Shown: piece after piece, positions 7,914 to 15,682 of the stretch
How positions within the stretch are numbered: the stretch's first letter is position 1
Layout: every line of letters begins with the position of its first letter
DNA from: CAYLJO01 sp964383905
GTDB lineage: Bacteria; Acidobacteriota; Blastocatellia; Pyrinomonadales; Pyrinomonadaceae
Assembly (NCBI GenBank): GCA_964383905.1
Contig: CAYLJO010000081.1
Location: 1 to 25,499 of the forward strand
Direction: 5' to 3'
DNA: 25,499 nt
Translations under genes and position numbers: made by a program
The notes under the pieces: generated by a model
Told to the model about the DNA's origin: nothing
What the model saw: the letters and a program-made list of their open reading frames with translations, nothing else
The model's database searches: none

Positions 7914-8660
7914 TTATTTTGCCTTCCGATTTTTCCCTCTGACCTTGCGCATAAACCAGCGCACCGGGTCATAAAAGTCGTCAACCACGCGCTCTTTGAG
8001 CGGAATAATCGCGTTGTCGGTAATGTGAATACCTTCCGGGCAGACCTCGGTGCAGCACTTGGTGATGTTGCAGAGGCCGATGCCGAGCTCGTCCTTAAGC
8101 AGGCGGGTGCGCGACACCCCGTCGAGCGGGTGCATCTCGAGCGCGGCCGCGCGGACGAAGAAGCGCGGGCCGCCGAACCGCTCTTGCTTCTCATGGTTGC
8201 GCAGGACGTGGCAAACATTCTGGCATAAGAAGCACTCGATGCACTTGCGAAACTCCTGCACGCGGTCGATATCCTGCTGCTGCATTTTCCACTCGACGTC
8301 GCGGCGCGGCGTGAACGGCGGAATCTTTTTGTTCACCTTGTAATTCCACGACACGTCGGTGACCAGGTCCTTGATCACCGGAAAGGCCTTCATCGGATAG
8401 ACCGTGATGGGCGCGTCCTGCGGCAGGGCATCCATGCGCGTCTTGCACGTGAGGCGTGGCCGCCCGTTGACCTCGGCCGAGCACGAGCCACACTTGCCCG
8501 CCTTGCAATTCCAGCGCACGGCGAGGTCGGGCGCCTGGTGCGCCTGGATGTAATGCAGCGCATCGAGCACGACCATGCCGGGCGCAACCGGCACTCGATA
8601 CTCGACCGGTTGTCCGCCCTCGTGATTACCGCGAAACACTTTCAGGATCGCATCCGCCAT
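7914..8660 (-). CDS. sdhB: succinate dehydrogenase/fumarate reductase iron-sulfur subunit
   Basis: The 248-residue protein passes electrons from the flavoprotein to quinone through three Fe-S clusters. The plant-type [2Fe-2S] ligands are Cys52, Cys57, Cys60 and Cys72 (CKAGKCGSC, then LTC). The C-terminal ferredoxin-like part has CIECFLCQNVC (140-150) and CNITKCCTEVCPEG (197-210). The start is ATG 8660, with GGAGG eight bases upstream; the ATG at 8681 has no such site. The length and the CIECFLCQNVCH and CNITKCCTEVCPEGI patterns resemble the mycobacterial Sdh1 type (Rv0247c class) more than the enterobacterial one. It follows sdhA by 61 bp in the order C-A-B. Confidence 0.95.
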   Translation of the reverse strand: MADAILKVFRGNHEGGQPVEYRVPVAPGMVVLDALHYIQAHQAPDLAVRWNCKAGKCGSCSAEVNGRPRLTCKTRMDALPQDAPITVYPMKAFPVIKDLVTDVSWNYKVNKKIPPFTPRRDVEWKMQQQDIDRVQEFRKCIECFLCQNVCHVLRNHEKQERFGGPRFFVRAAALEMHPLDGVSRTRLLKDELGIGLCNITKCCTEVCPEGIHITDNAIIPLKERVVDDFYDPVRWFMRKVRGKNRKAK

Positions 8661-8721
8661 CGCCCTGACCTCCGCAATCATTTTCGGGAGTTAGAGGCTC
8701 CTAACCGGCATCTAACCTTGA

Positions 8722-10437
8722 TCATTTGTCCTCGGCCAAAATCCGCTTCAACTCATCCGGCATCTCAGGCGTGGGTGATTGGTCGAGCCGCATCGCGTCT
8801 ACGTCACGCGAGATGATATTGTTCCGCTTGCCCCAGCCGTCATCGTAGTCGGGATAGTCAATGCGGCTGTGCGCGCCGCGGCTCTCCTTGCGTTCGAGCG
8901 CGCTCAAAGCGATGGCCTCTGAGACTATCAGCATTGATCGCAGGTCGCGCGCCAGATGCCAGCCGGGATTGAAGAGCCGTGACCCTTCGACGCGCACCCG
9001 CGCCGCCCGCTCTTTCAACCTTTGAACTTCCGCTAGCCCGGCACGGAGGTCCTCCTCGTTGCGGAAGATGCCGACGTAGTTCTGCATCGCCTCTTGCAGG
9101 TCGCGGTGTATCTCGTAGGGGCTTTCGCCATCCGTGCGCTCGAACGGCGCGAGCATCTCGCGCCCGGCCTCCTCGATCTGCCCCGCATCAATTGACGGTG
9201 GCCCGACTCGCTTGGCGTGCTCGACGGCCGCCAGCCCCGCCCGGCGACCGAAGACGAGCAGGTCCGAGAGGGAATTGCCGCCGAGGCGGTTTGCCCCGTG
9301 GAGTCCGGCCGCCGCCTCGCCGACGGCGAAGAGTCCGGGCACAGTCGACTGGGACGTCTCGGCGTCAACGCGAATGCCGCCCATCATGTAATGACAGGTC
9401 GGGCCGACTTCCATCGGCCCCTTGGTAATGTCGACGTCGGCGAGTTCGCGAAACTGATGATACATGCTCGGCAGCTTGCGCTTCACGTACTCGGCCGGTT
9501 TGTGCGAGATGTCCAGATAAGCGCCGCCGTGCTCGGTGCCACGACCTTCACGCGCCTCCGTGTAGATCGCACGCGCCACCACGTCGCGCGTCGATAGCTC
9601 CATCTTCTTCGGGTCGTAGCGTTCCATGAAGCGCTCGCCGAGCCGGTTGCGGAGTACGCCCCCCTCGCCGCGCACCGCCTCGGTGACGAGGATGCCTTGC
9701 ACGCCCGGCGGCCACACCATGCCGGTCGGGTGAAACTGCACGAACTCCATATCCATCAACTCGGCGCCCGCGTCGTAGGCGAGCGCCATCCCGTCGCCGG
9801 TGTACTCCCACGAGTTTGAAGTGATGCGGTACGCCTTGCCGATACCGCCCGTCGCAACAACGACCGCCTTCGCTTTGAAGACCACAAAGCGGCCTTGCTC
9901 GCGCCAGTAGGCGAACGCGCCCGCGACGCGCTCGCCATCCCGGAGCAGTCGCGTCACGGCGCACTCCATGTAAACATCCACGCCCAGGTGCACGCCGCGG
10001 TCCTGGAGCGTGCGGATCATCTCAAGGCCGGTGCGGTCGCCCACATGGCACAGCCGCTTGAACGTGTGTCCGCCAAAGGCGCGTTGCAGAATCTCGCCGT
10101 CGCTCGTCCGATCAAAGAGCGCGCCCCACTGCTCAAGCTCGCGCACGCGGTCGGGTGCCTCCTGCGCATGAATCTGGGCCATGCGCCAGTTGCTCAGGAA
10201 TTTCCCGCCGCGCATCGTGTCCTGGAAGTGCGTACGCCAGTCGTCAGCCGTGTCAACGTTAGCCATCGCCGCCGCAATGCCACCTTCGGCCATCACGGTG
10301 TGCGCTTTGCCGAGCAGTGACTTGCAGACCACACCGACACTCGCGCCGGAGGCGAGCGCTTCGATCGCCGCACGCAGGCCCGCGCCGCCCGCGCCAATGA
10401 TCAGCACATCGTGTTCGTGTGTCTCGTATTTCTCCAT
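8722..10437 (-). CDS. sdhA: succinate dehydrogenase/fumarate reductase flavoprotein subunit
   Basis: The 571-residue protein is the catalytic subunit oxidising succinate to fumarate. IIGAGGAG (13-20) is the FAD-binding loop. His46 in KAHTVMAEGG is the expected site of covalent FAD attachment. HPTG (236-239) and the TRDVVARA segment (283-290) belong to the dicarboxylate site, the latter including the catalytic Arg. The start is ATG 10437, whose A is shared with the TGA of sdhC, implying translational coupling. The open frame runs about 107 codons further upstream, but that part is only the antisense-frame shadow of sdhC. The downstream partner is sdhB. The neighbouring subunits suggest a menaquinone-linked Sdh1-like enzyme. 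Confidence 0.95.
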   Translation of the reverse strand: MEKYETHEHDVLIIGAGGAGLRAAIEALASGASVGVVCKSLLGKAHTVMAEGGIAAAMANVDTADDWRTHFQDTMRGGKFLSNWRMAQIHAQEAPDRVRELEQWGALFDRTSDGEILQRAFGGHTFKRLCHVGDRTGLEMIRTLQDRGVHLGVDVYMECAVTRLLRDGERVAGAFAYWREQGRFVVFKAKAVVVATGGIGKAYRITSNSWEYTGDGMALAYDAGAELMDMEFVQFHPTGMVWPPGVQGILVTEAVRGEGGVLRNRLGERFMERYDPKKMELSTRDVVARAIYTEAREGRGTEHGGAYLDISHKPAEYVKRKLPSMYHQFRELADVDITKGPMEVGPTCHYMMGGIRVDAETSQSTVPGLFAVGEAAAGLHGANRLGGNSLSDLLVFGRRAGLAAVEHAKRVGPPSIDAGQIEEAGREMLAPFERTDGESPYEIHRDLQEAMQNYVGIFRNEEDLRAGLAEVQRLKERAARVRVEGSRLFNPGWHLARDLRSMLIVSEAIALSALERKESRGAHSRIDYPDYDDGWGKRNNIISRDVDAMRLDQSPTPEMPDELKRILAEDK

Positions 10438-11192
10438 CACAATAATCTGAAGTCGCGTACTGCGCCCGACGCTACCAGTCTCACGTATAGATCGGCAAAA
10501 CCGACTGACAGCAGGCTTAGCCAGGCGAACAGCATGTGGCGCTCGTTGAGAACGCCCGCCCCGCGCCACGCCGCATAACGTGAGCGACCAAACGCCGCGC
10601 ACGAAAAGCAATCGACGTTGCCGCCCACCAGGTGTCTGAGCGAGTGACACGAGAAGGTGTAGAGCGTGAGCAGGATAATGTTGCCCGAAAGCACGAGAGA
10701 GCCGACGCCGATACCGAAGCGTCCGCCGAACGAAAAGGCGCGGATCGCGTCGTACCAAAGGATGACGAGGAAGATTAACGCGAGATAGAGAAAATATCTG
10801 TGCAGATTTTGCAGAATGAGCGGGAACGCGGTCTCGCCGCGATAGCGGTGCTCGCCCGGTTCACCGACGGCGCACGCCGGTGGGTCAAGGAAGAACGCGC
10901 GGTAGTAAGCTTTACGATAGTAGTAGCATGTCACGCGGAAGCCGAGCGGCCCTCCCAGAATTAGTAACGCCGGAGAGAGTGGCCACCAGTGGTGCGCCGG
11001 GTCGATCAGCGGTGAATAAAATGGCGAGAGGTATGGCCCCCATTCGTAATACGTGCCCTCGAAAGCTCTCAAGGTCGCGTAGACGCCGAATAAGCCGAGC
11101 ACGATGACCACCGGCACCGGCTCGAGCCACCATGCGTCGCGCCGCATGGTGGCCCCAAAGCCCTGGCTCACTGTTGTTCGAGATTCGGCCAT
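10437..11192 (-). CDS. sdhC: Sdh1-type succinate dehydrogenase membrane anchor with candidate Fe-S ligands
   Basis: The 251-residue protein has about five hydrophobic helices (near 22-43, 70-90, 128-150, 160-181 and 217-240). It is much longer than the usual 110-130-residue SdhC or SdhD and has no separate SdhD gene. The length, helix count and gene order match the mycobacterial Sdh1 anchor (Rv0249c class). A membrane-proximal cluster Cys182-His183-x3-His187 followed by Cys195-x2-Cys198 (SCHSLRH, then DCFSC) is conspicuous, as are Cys89 in CYYYRKAYYRAF and Cys107 in PPACAVGEPG. I recall that the M. smegmatis Sdh1 structure reported a membrane-embedded Rieske-type cluster in this subunit, so these are candidate ligands. 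It is the first gene of the sdhCAB operon. Confidence 0.85.
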   Translation of the reverse strand: MAESRTTVSQGFGATMRRDAWWLEPVPVVIVLGLFGVYATLRAFEGTYYEWGPYLSPFYSPLIDPAHHWWPLSPALLILGGPLGFRVTCYYYRKAYYRAFFLDPPACAVGEPGEHRYRGETAFPLILQNLHRYFLYLALIFLVILWYDAIRAFSFGGRFGIGVGSLVLSGNIILLTLYTFSCHSLRHLVGGNVDCFSCAAFGRSRYAAWRGAGVLNERHMLFAWLSLLSVGFADLYVRLVASGAVRDFRLL

Positions 11193-11450
11193 AGAAATTC
11201 GGGCGGCTACACGATCAGCCTCAGCGGGCCTCGGCCGGCCACCCTATCTCCTCTCACTCGAGATGGAAAACGGAATCTGCCAACAAACTACCCCCCGGGG
11301 TTACACTTGGATATCTTGGTTCTCACTTCGGGATTGCCTTGAAAGCTGCTGGTTGTCCCGGCGCGCCCCGGAAGCCTGATCAAGGGGTCGGCCAGCTACT
11401 CTATCCACCGCGTGTCGCACCATTTTAGATGAGTTCGTCTGAATGCACCA

Positions 11451-11520
11451 GAGCGTTGTAGAGTTAGAGACAGTTAACCATATCTTTGTCTCAATGTTTC
11501 GTAGTAACGCTCTTTGTTTT
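11451..11520 (+). other. nested inverted repeat with T-rich tail
   Basis: The outer arms GAGCGTT (11451-11457) and AACGCTC (11506-11512) enclose inner arms GAGACA (11467-11472) and TGTCTC (11487-11492). TTTGTTTT follows the outer right arm, as in an intrinsic terminator reading rightward, but no rightward gene precedes it. It could end a short RNA or be chance; the stems are short and the loops long. Confidence 0.3.
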
Positions 11521-11576
11521 GATTAGCATCCGGCTCCTTTGCTAAGAGCGGAGGTTCGCGAAACGCTTGGTGGCAA

Positions 11577-11604
11577 TTGCCTGACTCCTAAAAACAGATA
11601 TATT
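11577..11604 (+). promoter_or_regulatory. possible promoter of the AbrB-like/PIN-like pair
   Basis: TTGCCT (11577-11582), a 16-base spacer and TATATT (11599-11604) resemble a sigma70 promoter. It would start transcription about 75 bases before the ATG at 11687. The -10 matches consensus at five of six positions, the -35 at four. Confidence 0.4.
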
Positions 11605-11686
11605 CTTTATGTCATCTGCTGATGGCGGAAGCCCGAGAACCTCGGCCTGCAGAATGCTTATTAGTCAAATATCGAGGTGCGGAGAG

Positions 11687-12004
11687 ATGGAAAAATTGAT
11701 CGTAGACCCAGATGGAAAACTTACGATTCCGCAAGAAATCATTAAGAAGCGCGGCCTGCGTCCGGGGGATGAGCTCACACTCATCGAATCTGCCGATGGG
11801 CTGCTCGTCTATCAGGGCGGCGTCGATCCGAAGAGTCAGACGTGGTGGAGCAGCCTGAGCGACGAAGAGCGTCGCCTTGCCCGGGCCGAGGCGCGCCGCT
11901 ACGAAGACCTAAGTGAAGAAGAGCAGGATCGTTTGTGGGATGAGGGGGCCGAGTCATTAGAGGCTGAAGCTGAGGAAGACGAAATTGACCTTCCAGCCAA
12001 GTAG
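11687..12004 (+). CDS. AbrB/SpoVT-like protein with acidic tail (putative antitoxin)
   Basis: From ATG 11687 the protein has 105 residues. The first 45 fit a swapped-hairpin AbrB DNA-binding fold: LIVDPDGKLTIPQEIIKKRGLRPGDELTLIE. After a Trp-Trp linker, the second half is helical and very acidic (LSEEEQDRLWDEGAESLEAE, ending EEDEIDLPAK), which suits binding and neutralising a basic toxin. GGAG and GAGG sites lie just before the ATG. The open frame begins earlier at 11609, but that extension has no family character. The gene overlaps the next one by 20 bases, the arrangement usual for type II toxin-antitoxin pairs. Function as antitoxin is inferred from fold and layout. Confidence 0.8.
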   Translation: MEKLIVDPDGKLTIPQEIIKKRGLRPGDELTLIESADGLLVYQGGVDPKSQTWWSSLSDEERRLARAEARRYEDLSEEEQDRLWDEGAESLEAEAEEDEIDLPAK

Positions 12005-12515
12005 CGTCCTCTTTGACAAAGGCGTGATCCGAAGGGTCTATAAGCGCCGGGCACGACTGGCTCTGGGAGTGCCACCAACATTACTTCAGGTCGAAGCGGC
12101 TAACGCCTATGCGCACACGTCTACGCTCACCAATCTTCTCTACATTACCGAACAGACATCAAACATTCTACACGTACGCTCCAAGCTTTTTGCTGCGCCA
12201 ATTTTGGCTGACACGCGAATTCTGAGAAAAGCTCATTACTTACGTCGCTGGGCACGACGCTTGAGAGAGTTCTCTTTTTCGCCGGAAGATGCAATGGTTC
12301 TGGCCCACGGAAGTTTTGGCCTGGATTTGGACTCACAAACAATTGGCGTTGATGCGGTCATTACTACTGATCTCAAGCTGGCTGCGCGTTACCAGGAGAA
12401 ATATACGGAAATCGAGGGCCGCTTTAAGGATATGGTTTCAAATCTTCCCGAACTCTACAGAATGTTATCGCTTCCTCAGGTAATGACGACAGCCACCATT
12501 CTAATGATTACCTAG
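11985..12515 (+). CDS. PIN-like protein, putative toxin of a divergent toxin-antitoxin pair
   Basis: The 176-residue protein begins with TTG 11985, ten bases after GAGG and inside the end of the AbrB-like gene. Acidic residues are spaced as in PIN-domain RNases: Asp11 in SVLFDKG, Glu37 in LQVEAANAY, Glu101-Asp102 in FSPEDAMVLA, and Asp123 with Asp129 in GVDAVITTDLKLA. It is longer than ordinary VapC (about 130 residues), with a basic insert (VYKRRARLALG) after the first Asp and a C-terminal extension. A later GTG at 12024 would remove the first Asp and is rejected. Assignment rests on the acidic pattern and on the antitoxin-like neighbour. If it is a PIN RNase, it belongs to a divergent branch. 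Confidence 0.6.
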   Translation: MTFQPSSVLFDKGVIRRVYKRRARLALGVPPTLLQVEAANAYAHTSTLTNLLYITEQTSNILHVRSKLFAAPILADTRILRKAHYLRRWARRLREFSFSPEDAMVLAHGSFGLDLDSQTIGVDAVITTDLKLAARYQEKYTEIEGRFKDMVSNLPELYRMLSLPQVMTTATILMIT

Positions 12516-12527
12516 AAAGACCTAAAC

Positions 12528-12581
12528 ATGACCGACACCGAAATCAAAAAGACCCTCTGGGTTGCTACCGATAAACTCTGC
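12528..12581 (+). pseudogene. possible hsdM (type I methyltransferase) N-terminal stub
   Basis: The ATG at 12528 opens MTDTEIKKTLWVATDKL, which resembles the usual beginning of type I restriction methyltransferases (HsdM; xxKKTLWxAADKLRG). After about 17 residues the match ends, and the remaining frame to 12725 has no family character. It looks like the 5' end of an hsdM gene whose body was deleted. The match is short, so chance cannot be excluded. Its place just after a toxin-antitoxin-like pair would fit a decayed defence locus. Confidence 0.5.
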
Positions 12582-12808
12582 CACCCTTCTACTCAATTAT
12601 ACCATCTGCTTCACATCAGTTGCCACAGATCATCATCGAGCAGGGGTTTAGCCATCGGTCATTCTCCATCCGTATCACTGCCTATGCTAACCTACTGCTC
12701 GATAAAACGAAATTCATTTTGTTAGGAGTTCTAAATTGTTTGGAGAAATAAGAAGCACTCCGGTAATATTCCGAGCCGCTCCAGAATACTCCCGGCACCG
12801 CAACTAAA

Positions 12809-14044
12809 ATGAGCGACATGATTATAATCAAATCACTTGAAGGCGGCGAGTTTGCGGCATACCTGGCACAGCCCGCGGGCGGAAACGGGCCCGGCCTCGT
12901 GCTCTTGCAGGAAATCTTCGGGGTCAACCGGGAGATGCGCGCCGTTGTCGATTGGTACGCCGAGAGAGGATTCGTCGTCGTCTGCCCTGACCTGTTCTGG
13001 CGGCAGGGGCCGGGGGTCCAATTGACCGACAAAAGCGACGAAGAATGGCGCCGGGCCTTTGCGCTTTATCAAGGGCTCGACGAAGCCAAAGCCGTGGAGG
13101 ACGCGGCGGCGGCCCTGGCCTTTCTCCGCCAACACCCGGCCTGCAGCGGAAAAGTCGGTGCCCTGGGCTTTTGCCTCGGCGGCAAGCTCGCGTACCTGTT
13201 GGCCGCGCGCTTTCGCCCCGACTGTTCAGTCGGTTACTACGGCGTCCGCATTGATGCCGCTCTCGATGAGGCCGTGAATCTGCGCTGCCCGCTCATGCTG
13301 CATATCGCGGGCAAGGATCAGTTCTGCCCGCCGTCCACCCAGGCCAAAATACACGAGGCCCTCAACACCTGTCATCTCGTCACACTCCACGACTACCCGG
13401 AACAGGATCATGCCTTCGCCCGCGTCGGCGGAGCGCACTTCGATGCTCAGGCCGCCGAGTTGGCGAATCTGAGAACCCTGGAGTTCTTTGTGCGGCACCT
13501 TGTCGGGTCAAGCTCTACTTCCGCCAAACAGGCCCTCTTCGACCTGTGGGACGAACATATCAAATATGAGTTTGCCACCCGCAACACCGAAGATACGCTC
13601 AGGACGATGATGGAGGACGCCTACGTCAACCACATCCCCGTGCTGACCGGAGGTGTCGGGCGCAACCAACTGCGTGACTTCTATTCGCAGCACTTCATTC
13701 CACAGATGCCGCCGGACACCGGCATGACGCCCGTCTCGCGCACCGTCGGAGCCGACCGCATAGTTGACGAGATGGTCTTTGAGTTCACTCACACGGTCAG
13801 GATGGACTGGATGCTGCCCGGCATTCCGCCGACGGGCAAGCACGTCAAAGTCCCGCTCGTCGTGATCGTGCATTTTCGCGACGGCAAGCTGGCGCATGAG
13901 CACATCTACTGGGACCAAGCTTCTGTTCTCGCCCAGCTCGGTCTGCTGGACACCGAGAGCCTACCCGTTGCGGGCGTCGAGAGCGCTTTGAAGGTGCTTG
14001 ACCCGAGCTTGCCGGCGAATCAACTGATGGAGCCGCGCCGATGA
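12809..14044 (+). CDS. dienelactone hydrolase fused to a SnoaL/NTF2-like domain
   Basis: The 411-residue protein has two domains. Residues 1-232 are a dienelactone hydrolase with an intact Cys-Asp-His triad: Cys122 in GFCLGG, Asp170 in GKDQF and His201 in QDHAFAR, nearly the same numbering as the classic DLH triad. This fold opens lactones or hydrolyses small esters. Residues about 243-395 look like a SnoaL-like (NTF2-fold) domain: EHIKYEFATRNTEDTLRTMM, VNHIPVLTGG, then VVIVHFRDGKLAHEHIYWD. Such domains often bind or isomerise small cyclic molecules. The two parts are usually separate proteins. The end overlaps the permease gene by four bases (ATGA), so they are co-translated. The substrate is unknown. 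Confidence 0.85.
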   Translation: MSDMIIIKSLEGGEFAAYLAQPAGGNGPGLVLLQEIFGVNREMRAVVDWYAERGFVVVCPDLFWRQGPGVQLTDKSDEEWRRAFALYQGLDEAKAVEDAAAALAFLRQHPACSGKVGALGFCLGGKLAYLLAARFRPDCSVGYYGVRIDAALDEAVNLRCPLMLHIAGKDQFCPPSTQAKIHEALNTCHLVTLHDYPEQDHAFARVGGAHFDAQAAELANLRTLEFFVRHLVGSSSTSAKQALFDLWDEHIKYEFATRNTEDTLRTMMEDAYVNHIPVLTGGVGRNQLRDFYSQHFIPQMPPDTGMTPVSRTVGADRIVDEMVFEFTHTVRMDWMLPGIPPTGKHVKVPLVVIVHFRDGKLAHEHIYWDQASVLAQLGLLDTESLPVAGVESALKVLDPSLPANQLMEPRR

Positions 14045-15525
14045 ACGCCGGCGATGAGAAGGAAAAGGGAGCGACGACATCGGCGGTAATTGTCGGTCGC
14101 TTGCGGCGCGATCTCGGCCTGGTGGAATCCTACGCCGCTTTGATCGGAATCCTGATCGGGGCGGGAATCTTTACGGTGACGAGCCACGCTTGGGCGCTCA
14201 CCGGTCCGAGCGTGATTCTCGGTTATATTGTTCTCACACCCGTCATCCTCGCCTCCTCCGTGGCCTATTCGGCCTTTCTTTCAACGCCCCTCGGGCGTGA
14301 GCCCGGCGGCGAGTACACACACATTTCACGGACCCTCGGCGGACACCGGATCGCATTTATCGGGGCATGGCTCAAGATTATCTCTTACATCGGCGCCGAG
14401 GCTTTCCTCGCCGTTGCCCTGGCCGATTATATGATCGAATTTGCCGGCGGCCGTCTTCGCCCGGAGGCATACCGCTTGCCGCTGGCCCTGTGTAGTCTGG
14501 TCTTTTTTTACCTGATCAATGTCATCGGGGTGCGCTGGTTCGGTCGCATTCAGGTCTTGACGTGCGCACTGCTGGGCCTCTCGTTGGTCGTCTTGATCGG
14601 GCCGGGCTTGTTCGCCATCCGCTTGTCGAATTACAGGCCGTTTATCACGCACGGGCTCGGAGGCTTCGCGGCGAGCCTCGTGCCGCTATTCTTTTCTTTC
14701 GCCGGGTTCGAATCGCTGGCTCAAACCGCGGGAGAGGTGAAGGACAGCACGCGACAGTTGCCGCTGGTCTTTCTGAAAGGAATCAGTGTGACGGCTATAA
14801 TATTCGTGCTCATGTCGGTCGTCGCCTTCGGCGTTTTGCCCGGAGGGCGCTTACAAGCCAGTAACGCGCCGATGGCGGAGGTCGCCTCCGTCTATCTTCC
14901 GGTCGGGGCGGCATTGTTCGTGACCTTCGGCGCGATTATGGCGATCACGACCTCTATGAACCCGACGATGCTGGTCCCCTCGCGGCTGGCCATTATCCTG
15001 GCACGCGACCGCCTGGTCACGAATTGGGTCGGGGCGATTAATCCTCGCACGGGCACGCCGATTCGTGGGCTGACTCTGACGCTCGTGGCATCGGCTTTCC
15101 TGCTCATCAGCGGGCAGCTTACGCTGGCTTTGAACATCGCGGTCTTTGCGCTGGTGATCCTCTACTTCATGCACAGCCTGGTCTTCCTGCTGCTGCCGCG
15201 TTGGAATCCGCAACTTTACAGCCTGATCAGAGTTTCTATCCCTTTACCGCTCCAGCGGGCGGCGGCACTGCTTTCCCTGGCGGCAATGGGAATACTCGTA
15301 GCGGTCCAGGTGTCTCAGGACTTGCGCATCCTGCGTGAACAGAGTCTCCGGCAGAGAATCAGCACCCATTCACTGACGAGCCTTGAGCTGGTGCTGGTGT
15401 GGGGCATGGTCGGGGCGGCGCTCTACGTTTACGCTCGGTGGCGTGGCATACGGGAACCGCACCATAACTTGATGATTCTGGACAAGCCTACGCTCGGACC
15501 GGTGGAGATTAGGGATGGAGATTGA
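14041..15525 (+). CDS. APC-superfamily amino acid/amine permease
   Basis: The 494-residue protein has about 12 hydrophobic segments and a short cytosolic N-terminus ending RLRRDLGLVESYAAL. TM1 contains the hallmark GAGIF (40-44), which lines the substrate site in APC transporters, and the first loop reads TPLGREPGGEY. A cytosolic C-terminal tail follows the last helix (ending GPVEIRDGD). APC members use ion gradients to move amino acids, polyamines or related amines across the inner membrane. It starts inside the end of the hydrolase gene and is followed by an overlapping SDR remnant and a PLP enzyme, so it may import that enzyme's substrate; this is inference. The specificity cannot be read from the sequence. 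Confidence 0.88.
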   Translation: MNAGDEKEKGATTSAVIVGRLRRDLGLVESYAALIGILIGAGIFTVTSHAWALTGPSVILGYIVLTPVILASSVAYSAFLSTPLGREPGGEYTHISRTLGGHRIAFIGAWLKIISYIGAEAFLAVALADYMIEFAGGRLRPEAYRLPLALCSLVFFYLINVIGVRWFGRIQVLTCALLGLSLVVLIGPGLFAIRLSNYRPFITHGLGGFAASLVPLFFSFAGFESLAQTAGEVKDSTRQLPLVFLKGISVTAIIFVLMSVVAFGVLPGGRLQASNAPMAEVASVYLPVGAALFVTFGAIMAITTSMNPTMLVPSRLAIILARDRLVTNWVGAINPRTGTPIRGLTLTLVASAFLLISGQLTLALNIAVFALVILYFMHSLVFLLLPRWNPQLYSLIRVSIPLPLQRAAALLSLAAMGILVAVQVSQDLRILREQSLRQRISTHSLTSLELVLVWGMVGAALYVYARWRGIREPHHNLMILDKPTLGPVEIRDGD

Positions 15526-15682
15526 AGGTAAAAGGGTGCTGGTGACGGGAGCCAACCGCGGCCTCGGTCGCGCCCTTGTAGTTGCGTGTGCCCGTGCGGG
15601 CGCGCGTGAGATACTGGCCGGCACGCGCCAGCCGGAGGAGATGGGTAATCTTGTGGCTACCAATGTCAGAATCAACCTTTAA
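15515..15682 (+). pseudogene. short-chain dehydrogenase (SDR), truncated 5' remnant
   Basis: An ATG at 15515, overlapping the permease by 11 bases and with AGGG upstream, opens a 55-residue frame. It starts as a classical SDR: KRVLVTGANRGLGRALV carries the TGxxxGxG cofactor loop, followed by ARAGAREILAGTRQPEEM. After about residue 45 the similarity ends and TAA follows at 15680-15682. Full SDRs have about 230-280 residues and need the later Ser-Tyr-Lys triad, absent here. The remnant overlaps the start of the next gene, as if a deletion fused them. It may now serve only for translational coupling. Confidence 0.75.

Larger units (their letters stand above)
11193..11686. other. intergenic region between divergent sdhC and the AbrB-like gene
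   Basis: No gene was recognised in these 494 bp. The region must carry the sdh promoter on the minus strand, but no clear -35/-10 pair was found there. On the plus side it holds a nested inverted repeat at 11451-11512 and a possible promoter at 11577-11604, described separately. The frame at 11104-11379 overlaps sdhC and looks spurious. Confidence 0.5.

Noticed and set aside
10438..10758. 107-codon upstream extension of sdhA
   Set aside because: It lies inside sdhC in another frame; the ATG overlapping the sdhC stop gives the normal flavoprotein N-terminus.
12582..12725. Rest of the 65-codon frame that begins with the hsdM-like stub
   Set aside because: After the first 17 residues the sequence is His/Ser-rich with no similarity to methyltransferases.
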